A stretch of 31,898 bases of DNA, taken from the NCBI GenBank assembly GCA_009785545.1, contig WQWD01000004.1, positions 1 through 31,898 on the forward strand. Direction: 5' to 3'. Both the position numbers and the translations under genes were made by a program. The stretch comes from Treponema sp. (lineage in GTDB: Bacteria > Spirochaetota > Spirochaetia > Treponematales > Breznakiellaceae). Of the stretch, positions 1 to 7,559 are shown piece after piece. Each line of letters starts with the position of its first letter. Within the stretch, counting starts at the first letter, position 1. The notes beneath the pieces were generated by a model that did not search any database, had not been told where the DNA came from, and saw nothing but the letters and a program-made list of their open reading frames with translations.

Positions 1-555
1 GAAATTCGTCAAAAGGGAAGGGAAGAAGAAGTTGGAAACCCTCTTGATATTGCCGAAAAAATCGCTCTTGGCGCTTTGCATTATTTTTTGCTTCAGGTTA
101 ATCCATCTAAAGATATGTTATTTGACCCAAAAGAATCTCTTTCATTCACAGGAAACACAGGCCCTTATCTGCAATACATGGGTGCTCGCATATCTTCGAT
201 GTTACGGAAAAGGAATCAAAAGACAGCGAACAATCGAACCGCAGCTTCGGAACAGATAACAGAAAATAATTGTTTTGATTTGCTTACGGCGGATTCGGAA
301 TGGGAATTGATTAAACTTCTTGCCGGATACCCTGAAGCGGTTAGTACGGCTGCGGAAAATCTTGATCCGTCATGCCTTGCAAATTATTTGTATGAATTGT
401 CAAAAGCTTTCAGCAGGTTTTATCACGAATGTCCAATTTTGAATTGCGAAGATCCCGCATTATCTGACGGAAGATTGGAACTTGCAAGAGCTGTTATGCT
501 TGTTTTAAAAGATGCTTTTTATTTGGTTTGTATTCCATTTTTGGAAATTATGTAA
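1..555 (+). CDS. argS: Arginyl-tRNA synthetase, C-terminal part (5' end outside window)
   Basis: Charges tRNA-Arg with arginine in the cytoplasm. The window opens inside the gene, in frame from base 1, and about 184 C-terminal residues are present. Visible are the end of the catalytic domain (DPKESLSFTGNTGPYLQY, typical of ArgS just before the anticodon-binding region) and the helical DALR anticodon-binding domain, ending in YHECPIL...RLELARAVMLVLKDAFYLVCIPFLEIM. ArgS normally ends close after a GLxLLGI-like motif, replaced here by CIPFLEIM, so the stop at 553-555 is the natural end. The 32-nt gap to the convergent birA holds no clear terminator hairpin. A tRNA-Arg(CCG) gene lies about 20 kb downstream, with no obvious link. 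Identification is firm; only the N-terminal HIGH motif cannot be checked. Confidence 0.93.
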   Translation, partial: EIRQKGREEEVGNPLDIAEKIALGALHYFLLQVNPSKDMLFDPKESLSFTGNTGPYLQYMGARISSMLRKRNQKTANNRTAASEQITENNCFDLLTADSEWELIKLLAGYPEAVSTAAENLDPSCLANYLYELSKAFSRFYHECPILNCEDPALSDGRLELARAVMLVLKDAFYLVCIPFLEIM

Positions 556-587
556 AATTATGTAATAAATGTTAAATGTTTTCTTTT

Positions 588-1610
588 CTATTCAGCATTA
601 TTCAACAAAGCCAGTGACGCCAAGCCTTGGTTAAAAACCAGTATTCCATTTTTGGTTTTTAGGATACAGCGGCCAGCCGGGTCTATTCCTTCGAAAGTTC
701 CCCGAGCGAGTGTTTTCCCGGATATTTCCGCTAAACTATCTCCTTTGGAGGCAGGTTCAAACACGGCAGCTTTTGCGCCAATGCAGTCTGTCAAAGAATT
801 CCACTTATCTGCCAGTGCGCTGTTTCCCTGTGAATAAACCGCTGTAGAAAAAAAGTGTTTTTTAATTATCGTTATTTCATCAAGTATTTTAAGTAAGAGT
901 TCTTTGCGTGAAATTTCATGCCCTGTAATTTCAGAGCAGCTTACAGCTTTTACAGTCGGGCATTTGTTGTTAACGTTTACAGAGGCAGAGCTTATTAACC
1001 ATGTTACCTTGTCTCCCTCTCCCAAAACTTCAGTAGTAATCGATGCTATTTTTCGATTGTCAACGTATACATCATTGGGCCACCTGAGACAAGCTGTTTT
1101 ACCGCAAATTGACGATATGCTTTTGGTTACAGCAATTTGTAAAACAAGAGAGAATTGAGCATAGTCCGAAACTGTAATATGCGGGTGTTCCAAAATAGCG
1201 AAGTACAACCCGCCCTGTTTAGAAATCCATGTTTTCCCAAACCGTCCCCTTCCCGCCGTTTGTCTATCCGCCGCAATTACAATTGGGCCTTTCATGCCGC
1301 GAAAAGCCAATTCTCTGGCTCTGTTTATAACGCTGGTGGTTGAGACATAGTGATAAAACAAGTTTTCTTTTTCGCCGAATTCCCACGGATAAAGGAAATC
1401 TTTTTCATTATTTGGATCCAAAAGATAACCGTTTTCTTTGGTTTCTATCGCATACCCGGCTTCGACAAGCGCTTGTACTGCTTTCCAAACAGCAACACGG
1501 GATATTTCCATCTTTTTTGCCAATACTGTTCCGCTTATAGGTTTCCCCTGATTTTCCCGCAGGTGGCAGAGAAGAGCGGCCTTGCTTGACAGTTTTGACT
1601 CTGGTTTCAT
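588..1610 (-). CDS. birA: Bifunctional biotin-[acetyl-CoA-carboxylase] ligase / biotin operon repressor BirA
   Basis: Activates biotin as biotinyl-AMP and attaches it to biotin-carboxyl-carrier proteins; the N-terminal winged helix makes it a likely biotin-responsive repressor. Residues about 10-60 form the HTH_11 domain (LAKKMEISRVAVWKAVQAL). The ligase core has the biotinyl-AMP loop AGRGRFGKTW (119-128), RWPND (176-180) and the active-site lysine in RKIAS (187). A C-terminal SH3-like domain follows. At 340 residues it is the usual length for the HTH-containing type. Two core positions are unusual: the KIAG motif reads KIAS, and the normally glycine-rich GxGxNVN strand reads SSASVNVN. The ATG at 1610 has a weak AGG 6 nt upstream and a TATAAT at 1630-1635 (minus strand). 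It is divergent from the envelope cassette. Confidence 0.95.
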   Translation of the reverse strand: MKPESKLSSKAALLCHLRENQGKPISGTVLAKKMEISRVAVWKAVQALVEAGYAIETKENGYLLDPNNEKDFLYPWEFGEKENLFYHYVSTTSVINRARELAFRGMKGPIVIAADRQTAGRGRFGKTWISKQGGLYFAILEHPHITVSDYAQFSLVLQIAVTKSISSICGKTACLRWPNDVYVDNRKIASITTEVLGEGDKVTWLISSASVNVNNKCPTVKAVSCSEITGHEISRKELLLKILDEITIIKKHFFSTAVYSQGNSALADKWNSLTDCIGAKAAVFEPASKGDSLAEISGKTLARGTFEGIDPAGRCILKTKNGILVFNQGLASLALLNNAE

Positions 1611-1680
1611 TTTACCTAAAATATATTGTATTATACATTTTTAAATTTTTCCAGATACAGAAAAAAAATTGAATATTATC

Positions 1681-1709
1681 TTGACAATTATAAAAAAGTA
1701 CAATAAGAT
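1681..1709 (+). promoter_or_regulatory. Promoter of the envelope cassette (probably leaderless)
   Basis: TTGACA (1681-1686), 17-nt spacer, TAAGAT (1704-1709). Only 7 nt separate the -10 from the ATG at 1717, so transcription should start at or next to the start codon. No Shine-Dalgarno sequence is present. The -35 is a perfect consensus match. Confidence 0.6.
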
Positions 1710-1716
1710 TTTATTA

Positions 1717-2793
1717 ATGGTTCATAGGAAATATCAACCATTCCAAAGGTTATTTTCGACTTTTGCTTTATTCTTATTTTTGGGAATCGGTAGTGTAAAA
1801 ATCCACGCTATAGACTCGTTGCTTGTAGGTTTTGGACCGGAAGTAAATGCCTACAGCCGAAGAGGTGTAGCTATAGGGACAAATTTTATATTTGGCATGG
1901 AGTTTGACAATTATTTTACTACCGGATTAAAAACCGGGTTTTTCAATGATTTAGATACAGTAAGTGTTTGGAATTTTCAACTATTAATTCGTTATTATCT
2001 GTCTTTAATACATTCTTCTTTATCTGTTAACAGTCCCTTTGTACAAATAGAAACCGGCGGAATTATTGCCAATGAATTTGGTGAAACTTTTCAAACATTT
2101 TCTGCTGGTGTTTCTGTAGGCTGGCGTCATGTAATATCCCGTAACTGGTATATCATTCCGGCAGTGCGTTTTGGCTATCCACATATTTGGGGGATTAATT
2201 TAACAGCAGGGCATAGATTTCGTTTATTTTATAAAGAGCAGAACAATAATTTTTACGAAATTAAAAATTTTGTTGAAGTTGAGGCATATGAAATACAAGA
2301 GGAACATAATGAAAACAACGATCACAACGAATCTGTTGCCATGCCCTTTGATTTACGAGTACCGCCTGTCTATTTCAGCGCAAATGCTGTTGACTTTGAA
2401 GGCTTAGGCACAGGCATCATAGAAAACAACACCCATGCATTGGAACTCATAACACAAATACTTAACACATTTAGTAATTATCGGGTAATCATAGAAGGTC
2501 ACGCAAATCCTACTACTCCTTATGGTGATATGCGTACAGAAGAAGAACCGGAACTTCTTCGCATTAGCGAAGAGCGGGCGCAATGGGCATTTGATGAATT
2601 AGTGAACAGGGGAATTGACCCAAGCAGATTATACGCAGTTAGTTTTGGTTCTTCCAGACCAATAATACCATTTACTGACAACAGAAATGCGTGGCAAAAT
2701 CGCCGTGTAGTATTCATTTTAATCAGAGAACCACAGACAAAGAATAACGAATTGCTTATAGAGCCGCTAACAGGAGAAAACAATGAAGAATAA
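1717..2793 (+). CDS. Outer-membrane/periplasmic protein with C-terminal OmpA-like peptidoglycan-binding domain
   Basis: The first 31 residues form a signal peptide: a basic N-region, the hydrophobic LFSTFALFLFLGIGSV, then a KIHA cleavage region with no lipobox. A middle region of about 190 residues is rich in aromatic, strand-like segments (for example WNFQLLIRYYLSL, GWRHVISRNWYIIPAVRFGYP) and could be a small beta-barrel. A charged linker follows. The last ~130 residues are an OmpA/MotB-type domain (VYFSANAVDF, VIIEGHANP, RISEERAQWAFDELVNRGID, NRRVVFIL), which usually binds peptidoglycan. An in-frame TTG at 1669 is an alternative start, but it lies upstream of the promoter and leaves the signal peptide poorly placed, so ATG 1717 is chosen. 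The 3' end overlaps the next gene by 11 nt. It is the likely anchor protein of the cassette; its exact role is unknown. Confidence 0.85.
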   Translation: MVHRKYQPFQRLFSTFALFLFLGIGSVKIHAIDSLLVGFGPEVNAYSRRGVAIGTNFIFGMEFDNYFTTGLKTGFFNDLDTVSVWNFQLLIRYYLSLIHSSLSVNSPFVQIETGGIIANEFGETFQTFSAGVSVGWRHVISRNWYIIPAVRFGYPHIWGINLTAGHRFRLFYKEQNNNFYEIKNFVEVEAYEIQEEHNENNDHNESVAMPFDLRVPPVYFSANAVDFEGLGTGIIENNTHALELITQILNTFSNYRVIIEGHANPTTPYGDMRTEEEPELLRISEERAQWAFDELVNRGIDPSRLYAVSFGSSRPIIPFTDNRNAWQNRRVVFILIREPQTKNNELLIEPLTGENNEE

Positions 2794-3727
2794 AAAAACT
2801 GAAAAAAAACAAATAAAAAGCCTATTGCTTTTTTTAATGCCTTTCTATTTTATTTTGTTTTCTTGTAGTAATAATTTTATGCAAAATTTATTATCAAATC
2901 CCTCAATTATAAAAGTGCCGGGTGCTGAAGTAACCCAGCCGACTGTAATGGGCATACCCGCGCCAAATACAATTGCCGTTAATAATGTCACCATTATTGA
3001 TAACAGAGGAAGCCAAATTGCCGAATATGCGATTAGCCAAACAAATAATGTACCGGCGGAAAGCTTGTCTTGGCAGACAAATACAAGCTTTAGCGGTTTA
3101 TCTCCAGCTACAACCTATTTTGTCTTTGCCCGTTCTGCCGAAAATTCACATTCTTATGCAGGATATTATAACGTAAGCGACCCCATACGATTCTACAATG
3201 TTAGCTTCCATGCCAACGGAGCAACAAGCGGTATTCCTCCGGAAATACAATCGAGGTTTCAAAATGAAACCATTATAATTCCTACCAGAGGAAATCTGAC
3301 AAAAACCGGTTTTGCTTTTGGCTGCTGGAATACCCAGCCGGACGGTTACGGAGAAGATTTAATTCCCGGTCATCTATTTCAGGTTACAGACAATCAAATT
3401 TTGTATGTCAAATGGGTAGCGGAACAAGTGCATACATTTACGTTTTTACCGCCCCAAGACAATGTACCGATTGTGTCCGGTATAACCATTTCCCAAACAG
3501 GAACCGGAAATTATCCAACTACCGGTATTTTAGAAATAACCAATCCGGAAGATTATACTTTAATTGAATGGTTTTATGGCAGTATAAAATTGGGAGAAGG
3601 AGCCATTCTTGAATTGGATGCAACAGACATCCGTTACAATGTAGTGGGAACTCACTCTATAACCGTTGTGGTATGGCAAGATGACAGACCGTACAGTCTG
3701 AGAATTTCATTTATAATAATTTTGTAA
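2783..3727 (+). CDS. Lipoprotein with fibronectin-like region and InlB/Listeria-Bacteroides repeat
   Basis: A basic start, then a hydrophobic stretch ending in the lipobox LFSC, with lipidated Cys28. Residues about 45-135 resemble a fibronectin-III-like fold (AEYAISQTNNVPAESLSW...GLSPATTYFVFARSAE). Residues about 140-210 are one InlB B-repeat (YNVSFHANGAT..., TKTGFAFGCWNTQPDGYGED, QILYVKW), a beta-grasp-like module common on surface proteins of Firmicutes, Bacteroidetes and treponemes. A further beta-rich domain closes the protein at 314 residues. AGGAG sits 7 nt before the ATG, and the start overlaps the upstream stop by 11 nt, implying translational coupling. No catalytic motif is seen; an adhesive or structural surface role is inferred from the domains only. 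Confidence 0.85.
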   Translation: MKNKKTEKKQIKSLLLFLMPFYFILFSCSNNFMQNLLSNPSIIKVPGAEVTQPTVMGIPAPNTIAVNNVTIIDNRGSQIAEYAISQTNNVPAESLSWQTNTSFSGLSPATTYFVFARSAENSHSYAGYYNVSDPIRFYNVSFHANGATSGIPPEIQSRFQNETIIIPTRGNLTKTGFAFGCWNTQPDGYGEDLIPGHLFQVTDNQILYVKWVAEQVHTFTFLPPQDNVPIVSGITISQTGTGNYPTTGILEITNPEDYTLIEWFYGSIKLGEGAILELDATDIRYNVVGTHSITVVVWQDDRPYSLRISFIIIL

Positions 3728-3744
3728 GTAGTAGGAGGTACTAT

Positions 3745-5814
3745 ATGAAAAAGGAACATAGTTTTTTAACAATATTGATTTGCTCATTGTTAATTGTTAT
3801 TTTTTCTTTAATCAGTTGTTTAGAACCGGCAAATTTGCTGAGACAAGAGGCAGTTCCTGACGGTATGGGAGCGGTTTCACTGGTACTTGGCGGTCAAAAC
3901 AGCCGAACCATTATGCCGCAGACACCTGTTTTTCAGGTGTACGAACTGGCATTTACCGGCGACAATGTAAATGTCATCATAGACCGCTGTATCGATACAT
4001 TTTCCGATCCCATTCATCTGCCTATCGGAACTTTTAATCTCCTTGTTACCGCCTATGTGGATACCGAAAAAAATGAACCTGCGGCATGGGGAGAAGAAAG
4101 CAATATAAGGATTAATGCCGGGCAAGGTGTGACTCATACGATCTCTCTTAGACCTTTTTCTCCGGATGGCGGAGAATTAGGTACATTCAGTTGGGATATT
4201 AGTTTTCCAAGTGAAGTTACCCAAGCTCGTTTGAATATAAGTCCGCTCTCAGAAAACGGCGAGATAGACAAAGAATTCTACTTTGAAGGCGCAGGCGGAG
4301 AAACTCCCCTGAGCGGTTCCGTATCTCTTAAATCTGGTTTTTATAGTGTGTTATTTACTTTAGTAAAACCCGGTTACCAAACGCTTGAGTGGCTGGAAAT
4401 CTTGCATATATTCCAAAATATTGTCAGCTCTTATACTCAAGATTTTAACATTGAACTTTTTAACAATATTGTTTATACGGTTGTTTTTGTATTCGATGAC
4501 GGCAGCACAGTCGAGCAAAGTTATTTCCATGGCGATCTTGTGTTGCCTTTCCATCCTCAGCCGCAGTCTGCCAGAAATGGTTATACATTTGGCGGCTGGT
4601 ATACAAATGCAAATTTTAGCGAGCGATGGGACTTTTCTACACCTTTAAGCAGAAACCGTACTTTTTATCTTAGATGGTTGTCAGAAACCTGCAGCGATGC
4701 AAATATTATTGGCACGTTTCAGGGCGCTATTACCCTGCACGGATTTATTAATGCAGGCGAAGCTATCGTTCAATTATTCGATGACAACACTGCCCGTATA
4801 CAATTAGCAAGCATTCCCAATTATACCATCTTGGCAAATTTTTCTTACCATTCGGTCAGAAGAGATTTGCGACTTTCCAATATTAACCTTCACGCTTCCG
4901 GCATGGGAAGACAAGCTATGGAAAGTCTGATAGGAGATGTACCCAGCCAGATTACATTGCCCATAAGACAGTGGACTTTGGACGAAGTTATTACGATTGA
5001 TACACCTGTTATTGCAGGAAATCTGTACAGGGTTGACCGCTTTAATTTTTCTCCGAACATTAGCTTTACCGAGATAACTTTACATATTGAATATCCTGAT
5101 AGCTCAAGACACGGCAAATACGTTTTAACAGAAGTGCAATTTTTGGACATAGGTATGCCGCCAATTACTTTGATTGGTACATTACAAGGAAACAGAAAAA
5201 CCAGAACCGCTGTATTTCCAAACAATTCTATGCAGGATTCAAGTACTCGTATTTCTGTTACATCATATCTTTTTGATAGTATTGGTGACTTAAATACTGT
5301 TGTAGGATTTGCTGCAAGTCAGCCCGCTCTTTTGATGGCAGGGGCTCGTTTCTCGGAAACAACAAACAACTCTTGGCAGCCGCAGGCGATTTTTACGGTT
5401 TTAAACGGCGTTGAAAATCAGGAATTTGCGGTCAGGTTTCCCGAACGTTTGAATATCAGAATGGATCATAGAAATTTTACCAACAATAACCCTGTGGTAA
5501 GCTGGGATCCCTTCCCCGGTGCAAACGGATATTTTGTACTGGTAACTGTGAGGGATACACTTTCCAATGTTGAAGCCAATCGCCATAACATTGTAACTGC
5601 TTTTTATCAACACACAATGGAAACCAGTGTAACAATACATTCACATCGGATCAGTTTTACGCCTATTGATACATTTTTTTCGATAATACCGCCTACAATT
5701 ACTCCTGGCGATTTTATCAGAATTGAAGTTTTTGCCTTAGACCATTCGGGCTTTTTGGATTCTGTTAACAGAACCGGAGCCCTTTTTATGGACTCATTGA
5801 CAATTATAAGGTAG
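3745..5814 (+). CDS. Large InlB-repeat surface lipoprotein
   Basis: The lipobox LISC gives lipidated Cys25. The 689-residue protein is beta-rich. Residues about 55-130 (VYELAFTGDNVNVIIDR...GTFNLLVTAYVD...INAGQGVTHTISL) look like the carbohydrate-binding-like or prealbumin-like repeats of other treponemal lipoproteins. A single InlB repeat lies near residues 245-312 (YTVVFVFDDGSTV..., NGYTFGGWYTNAN, RTFYLRWL). The C-terminal ~150 residues contain a fibronectin-like block (NPVVSWDPFPGANGYFVLVTV). The start is set by GGAGG 7 nt upstream, and the gene follows the previous lipoprotein after 17 nt. Its last codons (FMDSLTII) recur as an orphan stub at 7511-7549, evidence of a lost paralogue. No enzyme motif is recognised. 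Confidence 0.82.
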   Translation: MKKEHSFLTILICSLLIVIFSLISCLEPANLLRQEAVPDGMGAVSLVLGGQNSRTIMPQTPVFQVYELAFTGDNVNVIIDRCIDTFSDPIHLPIGTFNLLVTAYVDTEKNEPAAWGEESNIRINAGQGVTHTISLRPFSPDGGELGTFSWDISFPSEVTQARLNISPLSENGEIDKEFYFEGAGGETPLSGSVSLKSGFYSVLFTLVKPGYQTLEWLEILHIFQNIVSSYTQDFNIELFNNIVYTVVFVFDDGSTVEQSYFHGDLVLPFHPQPQSARNGYTFGGWYTNANFSERWDFSTPLSRNRTFYLRWLSETCSDANIIGTFQGAITLHGFINAGEAIVQLFDDNTARIQLASIPNYTILANFSYHSVRRDLRLSNINLHASGMGRQAMESLIGDVPSQITLPIRQWTLDEVITIDTPVIAGNLYRVDRFNFSPNISFTEITLHIEYPDSSRHGKYVLTEVQFLDIGMPPITLIGTLQGNRKTRTAVFPNNSMQDSSTRISVTSYLFDSIGDLNTVVGFAASQPALLMAGARFSETTNNSWQPQAIFTVLNGVENQEFAVRFPERLNIRMDHRNFTNNNPVVSWDPFPGANGYFVLVTVRDTLSNVEANRHNIVTAFYQHTMETSVTIHSHRISFTPIDTFFSIIPPTITPGDFIRIEVFALDHSGFLDSVNRTGALFMDSLTIIR

Positions 5815-5823
5815 GAGTAAAAT

Positions 5824-6477
5824 ATGAAATCAATTTACAAAGAAATTATTGTTTTTGCGAACATCGCACTATTTTTTTTCACTGCGTGTGAGATTTCCCA
5901 TGTATGTCCAAATGCCGACGGTTTTGAATGGTACCACGACGAAAATATGGGCATTATCATTCTTAACTACGCTGGTTCTCCCGGGAGTCACGTTGTAATA
6001 CCTGAACAAATCAATGGAACCCCTGTTAGAACCATTGGAGGTGGAGCTTTTTGGCAGAGTCAGTTAGTAGGTGTTATTATTCCAGACAATGTTACTTATA
6101 TTTGGCAGTCTGCATTTAGTAACAACCTTCTTACCAGTGTTACTATCCCCGATAGTGTTACTGAAATTGAAAGCCATGCGTTTTCTCACAATCGCCTTAC
6201 CAGCGTTACAATTTCTAACAGCATTACTTCCATTCCGTTTGCTGCGTTTTCCCAAAATCTGCTGACCAGCGTAACTATCCCCGACAGAGTTACTTCCATT
6301 GAATGGTCTGCATTTAGAAACAACCTTCTGACAAGTATTGTTATTGGAGCAGACGTAGATATTGAAATTAGCGCATTTGGTTATGGTTTTGAGGCTTTTT
6401 ATGAAGAAAACGGCAGGTTGGCGGGTACTTATACAAGACCTGATACAGATAGTACGACTTGGATATGGAGTAAATAA
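5824..6477 (+). CDS. BspA/TpLRR-type leucine-rich-repeat lipoprotein (short copy)
   Basis: The lipobox FTAC gives lipidated Cys22. An N-terminal module (FEWYHDENMGIIIL...VVIPEQINGTPVRTIGGGAF) leads into four LRR_5 repeats of 22 residues each (consensus LTSVTIPDSVTSIxxxAFxxNx). The end is a capping segment with FYEENGRLAGTYTRPDTDS and a WIW motif. These repeats usually form a curved solenoid used for binding host or bacterial surfaces. GGAG precedes the ATG by 8 nt. The stop overlaps the next start by one base (TAATG). The cap is nearly identical to that of the following gene, so the pair is a tandem duplication with 4 and 9 repeats respectively. Confidence 0.88.
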   Translation: MKSIYKEIIVFANIALFFFTACEISHVCPNADGFEWYHDENMGIIILNYAGSPGSHVVIPEQINGTPVRTIGGGAFWQSQLVGVIIPDNVTYIWQSAFSNNLLTSVTIPDSVTEIESHAFSHNRLTSVTISNSITSIPFAAFSQNLLTSVTIPDRVTSIEWSAFRNNLLTSIVIGADVDIEISAFGYGFEAFYEENGRLAGTYTRPDTDSTTWIWSK

Positions 6478-7509
6478 TGATAAATAAAATTAAACCCTTT
6501 TTTGAGATACAAAACATGAAATTAATCTATAAAGGAACCTTGTTTGCAGTTTTTGTATTATTTTTTTCTACTACATGCGATATTTTCACCGAACATCCAA
6601 CCGCCGTTTTTGAATGGCAATTGGATGATAACGGAAAAATTATCATTACGGGCTTCAGAGGCTGCCCGGATTGTGAAGTTATAATACCTGAGCAGATAAA
6701 TGGAAACCCGGTTGTAGCAATTGGAGAAAGAGTATTTGTTAACAAATATTTAACAAGAAGTGTTACTATTCCGGACAGCGTTACTTCCATTGGGAATTTC
6801 GCATTTTCGGGCAACCTCTTGACAAGTGTTAATATTGGCAACAACGTTACTACTATTGGAAATAGTGCATTTGCTGGCAACCGCCTGATCAGTGTTATTA
6901 TTCCAGATAGTGTTATTTCCATTGAGGGTAGCGCATTTGCTACGAATCAATTGCTCAATGTTACTATTCCTAATAGCGTTATTTATATTGGGCAGTCTGC
7001 GTTTATGCAAAATCGTCTGACCAACGTAAACATTTCTGAGAATGTTACAGTTATTGAAGATTGGGCATTTACCAACAACCGTTTGCTCAGTGTTACCATT
7101 CCAAGCAGTGTAATTTCCATTGGACGAAATGCGTTTCAGCAAAACAGCCTGACCAGTGTTAGCATTCCAGACAGTGTTACTCATATTGGCAATGCTGCAT
7201 TTTCCAGCAACCACCTGTCCAGTATTACCCTCCCCAACAAAGTTACTTCCATTGGTGATTTGGCGTTTATTGGAAACCAACTGACAAGTATTACTATCCC
7301 TGATAGTATTACATCCATTGGAGGCTCGGCATTTCGGAATAATTACTTGACTAGGATTGTCATTGCAGCAAATGTAGATATTGGAATTGACACATTTGGC
7401 TTTGGTTTTGAAGCTGCCTATGAAGAAAACGGCAGGTTGGCAGGTACTTACACAAGACCTGATACTGACAGTACAACATGGATATGGAATCCAAAATGAT
7501 AAATAAAAT
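6400..7509 (+). repeat. Direct repeat pair: 3' ends of the two BspA genes plus following 14 nt
   Basis: Copy 1 is 6400-6490 and copy 2 is 7419-7509, an offset of 1019 nt. Both encode the C-terminal cap and then share the 14-base ATGATAAATAAAAT immediately after or over the stop codon. This marks a tandem duplication whose junction lies outside the coding repeats. Confidence 0.8.
6477..7499 (+). CDS. BspA/TpLRR-type leucine-rich-repeat lipoprotein (long copy)
   Basis: Paralogue of the preceding gene, with nine 22-residue LRR_5 repeats and the same C-terminal cap (AYEENGRLAGTYTRP...WIW). Two starts are possible. ATG 6477 has GGAG 6 nt upstream and overlaps the previous stop, but puts the lipobox Cys (STTC) at residue 34. 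ATG 6516 gives MKLIYKG..., which aligns with MKSIYKE... of the paralogue and places the lipid Cys at residue 21, but it has only a weak upstream GAG. Ribosomes may initiate at 6477, while homology favours 6516. The stop overlaps a small relic reading frame (ATGA at 7496). Function is inferred to be surface binding. Confidence 0.88.
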   Translation: MINKIKPFFEIQNMKLIYKGTLFAVFVLFFSTTCDIFTEHPTAVFEWQLDDNGKIIITGFRGCPDCEVIIPEQINGNPVVAIGERVFVNKYLTRSVTIPDSVTSIGNFAFSGNLLTSVNIGNNVTTIGNSAFAGNRLISVIIPDSVISIEGSAFATNQLLNVTIPNSVIYIGQSAFMQNRLTNVNISENVTVIEDWAFTNNRLLSVTIPSSVISIGRNAFQQNSLTSVSIPDSVTHIGNAAFSSNHLSSITLPNKVTSIGDLAFIGNQLTSITIPDSITSIGGSAFRNNYLTRIVIAANVDIGIDTFGFGFEAAYEENGRLAGTYTRPDTDSTTWIWNPK

Positions 7510-7549
7510 AGGAGTCTTTTTAATGAGCTCCTTGACAATTGTAAAGTGA
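7496..7549 (+). pseudogene. Relic of the 3' end of a lost InlB-lipoprotein paralogue
   Basis: A 17-codon frame begins at an ATGA overlap with the upstream stop. Its last codons, FLMSSLTIVK then stop, match the C-terminus FMDSLTIIR of the gene ending at 5814, and the DNA from 7511 to 7560 aligns with 5776-5824 almost base for base up to the next ATG. A second copy of that gene, or of its end, therefore once lay here and was deleted. The residual spacer may now serve only as the leader of the next gene. Confidence 0.6.
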
Positions 7550-7559
7550 GGAATGAAGT

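Noticed and set aside
1669..1716. TTG start extending the OmpA-domain protein by 16 residues
   Set aside because: The TTG lies upstream of a consensus promoter at 1681-1709 and would bury the signal peptide behind an extra N-terminal stretch.
6750..7538. 262-codon minus-strand frame with Asn/Ser-rich repeats
   Set aside because: It is the antisense shadow of the LRR repeats, with no start signal; the same shadows appear opposite the LRR gene at 27335.
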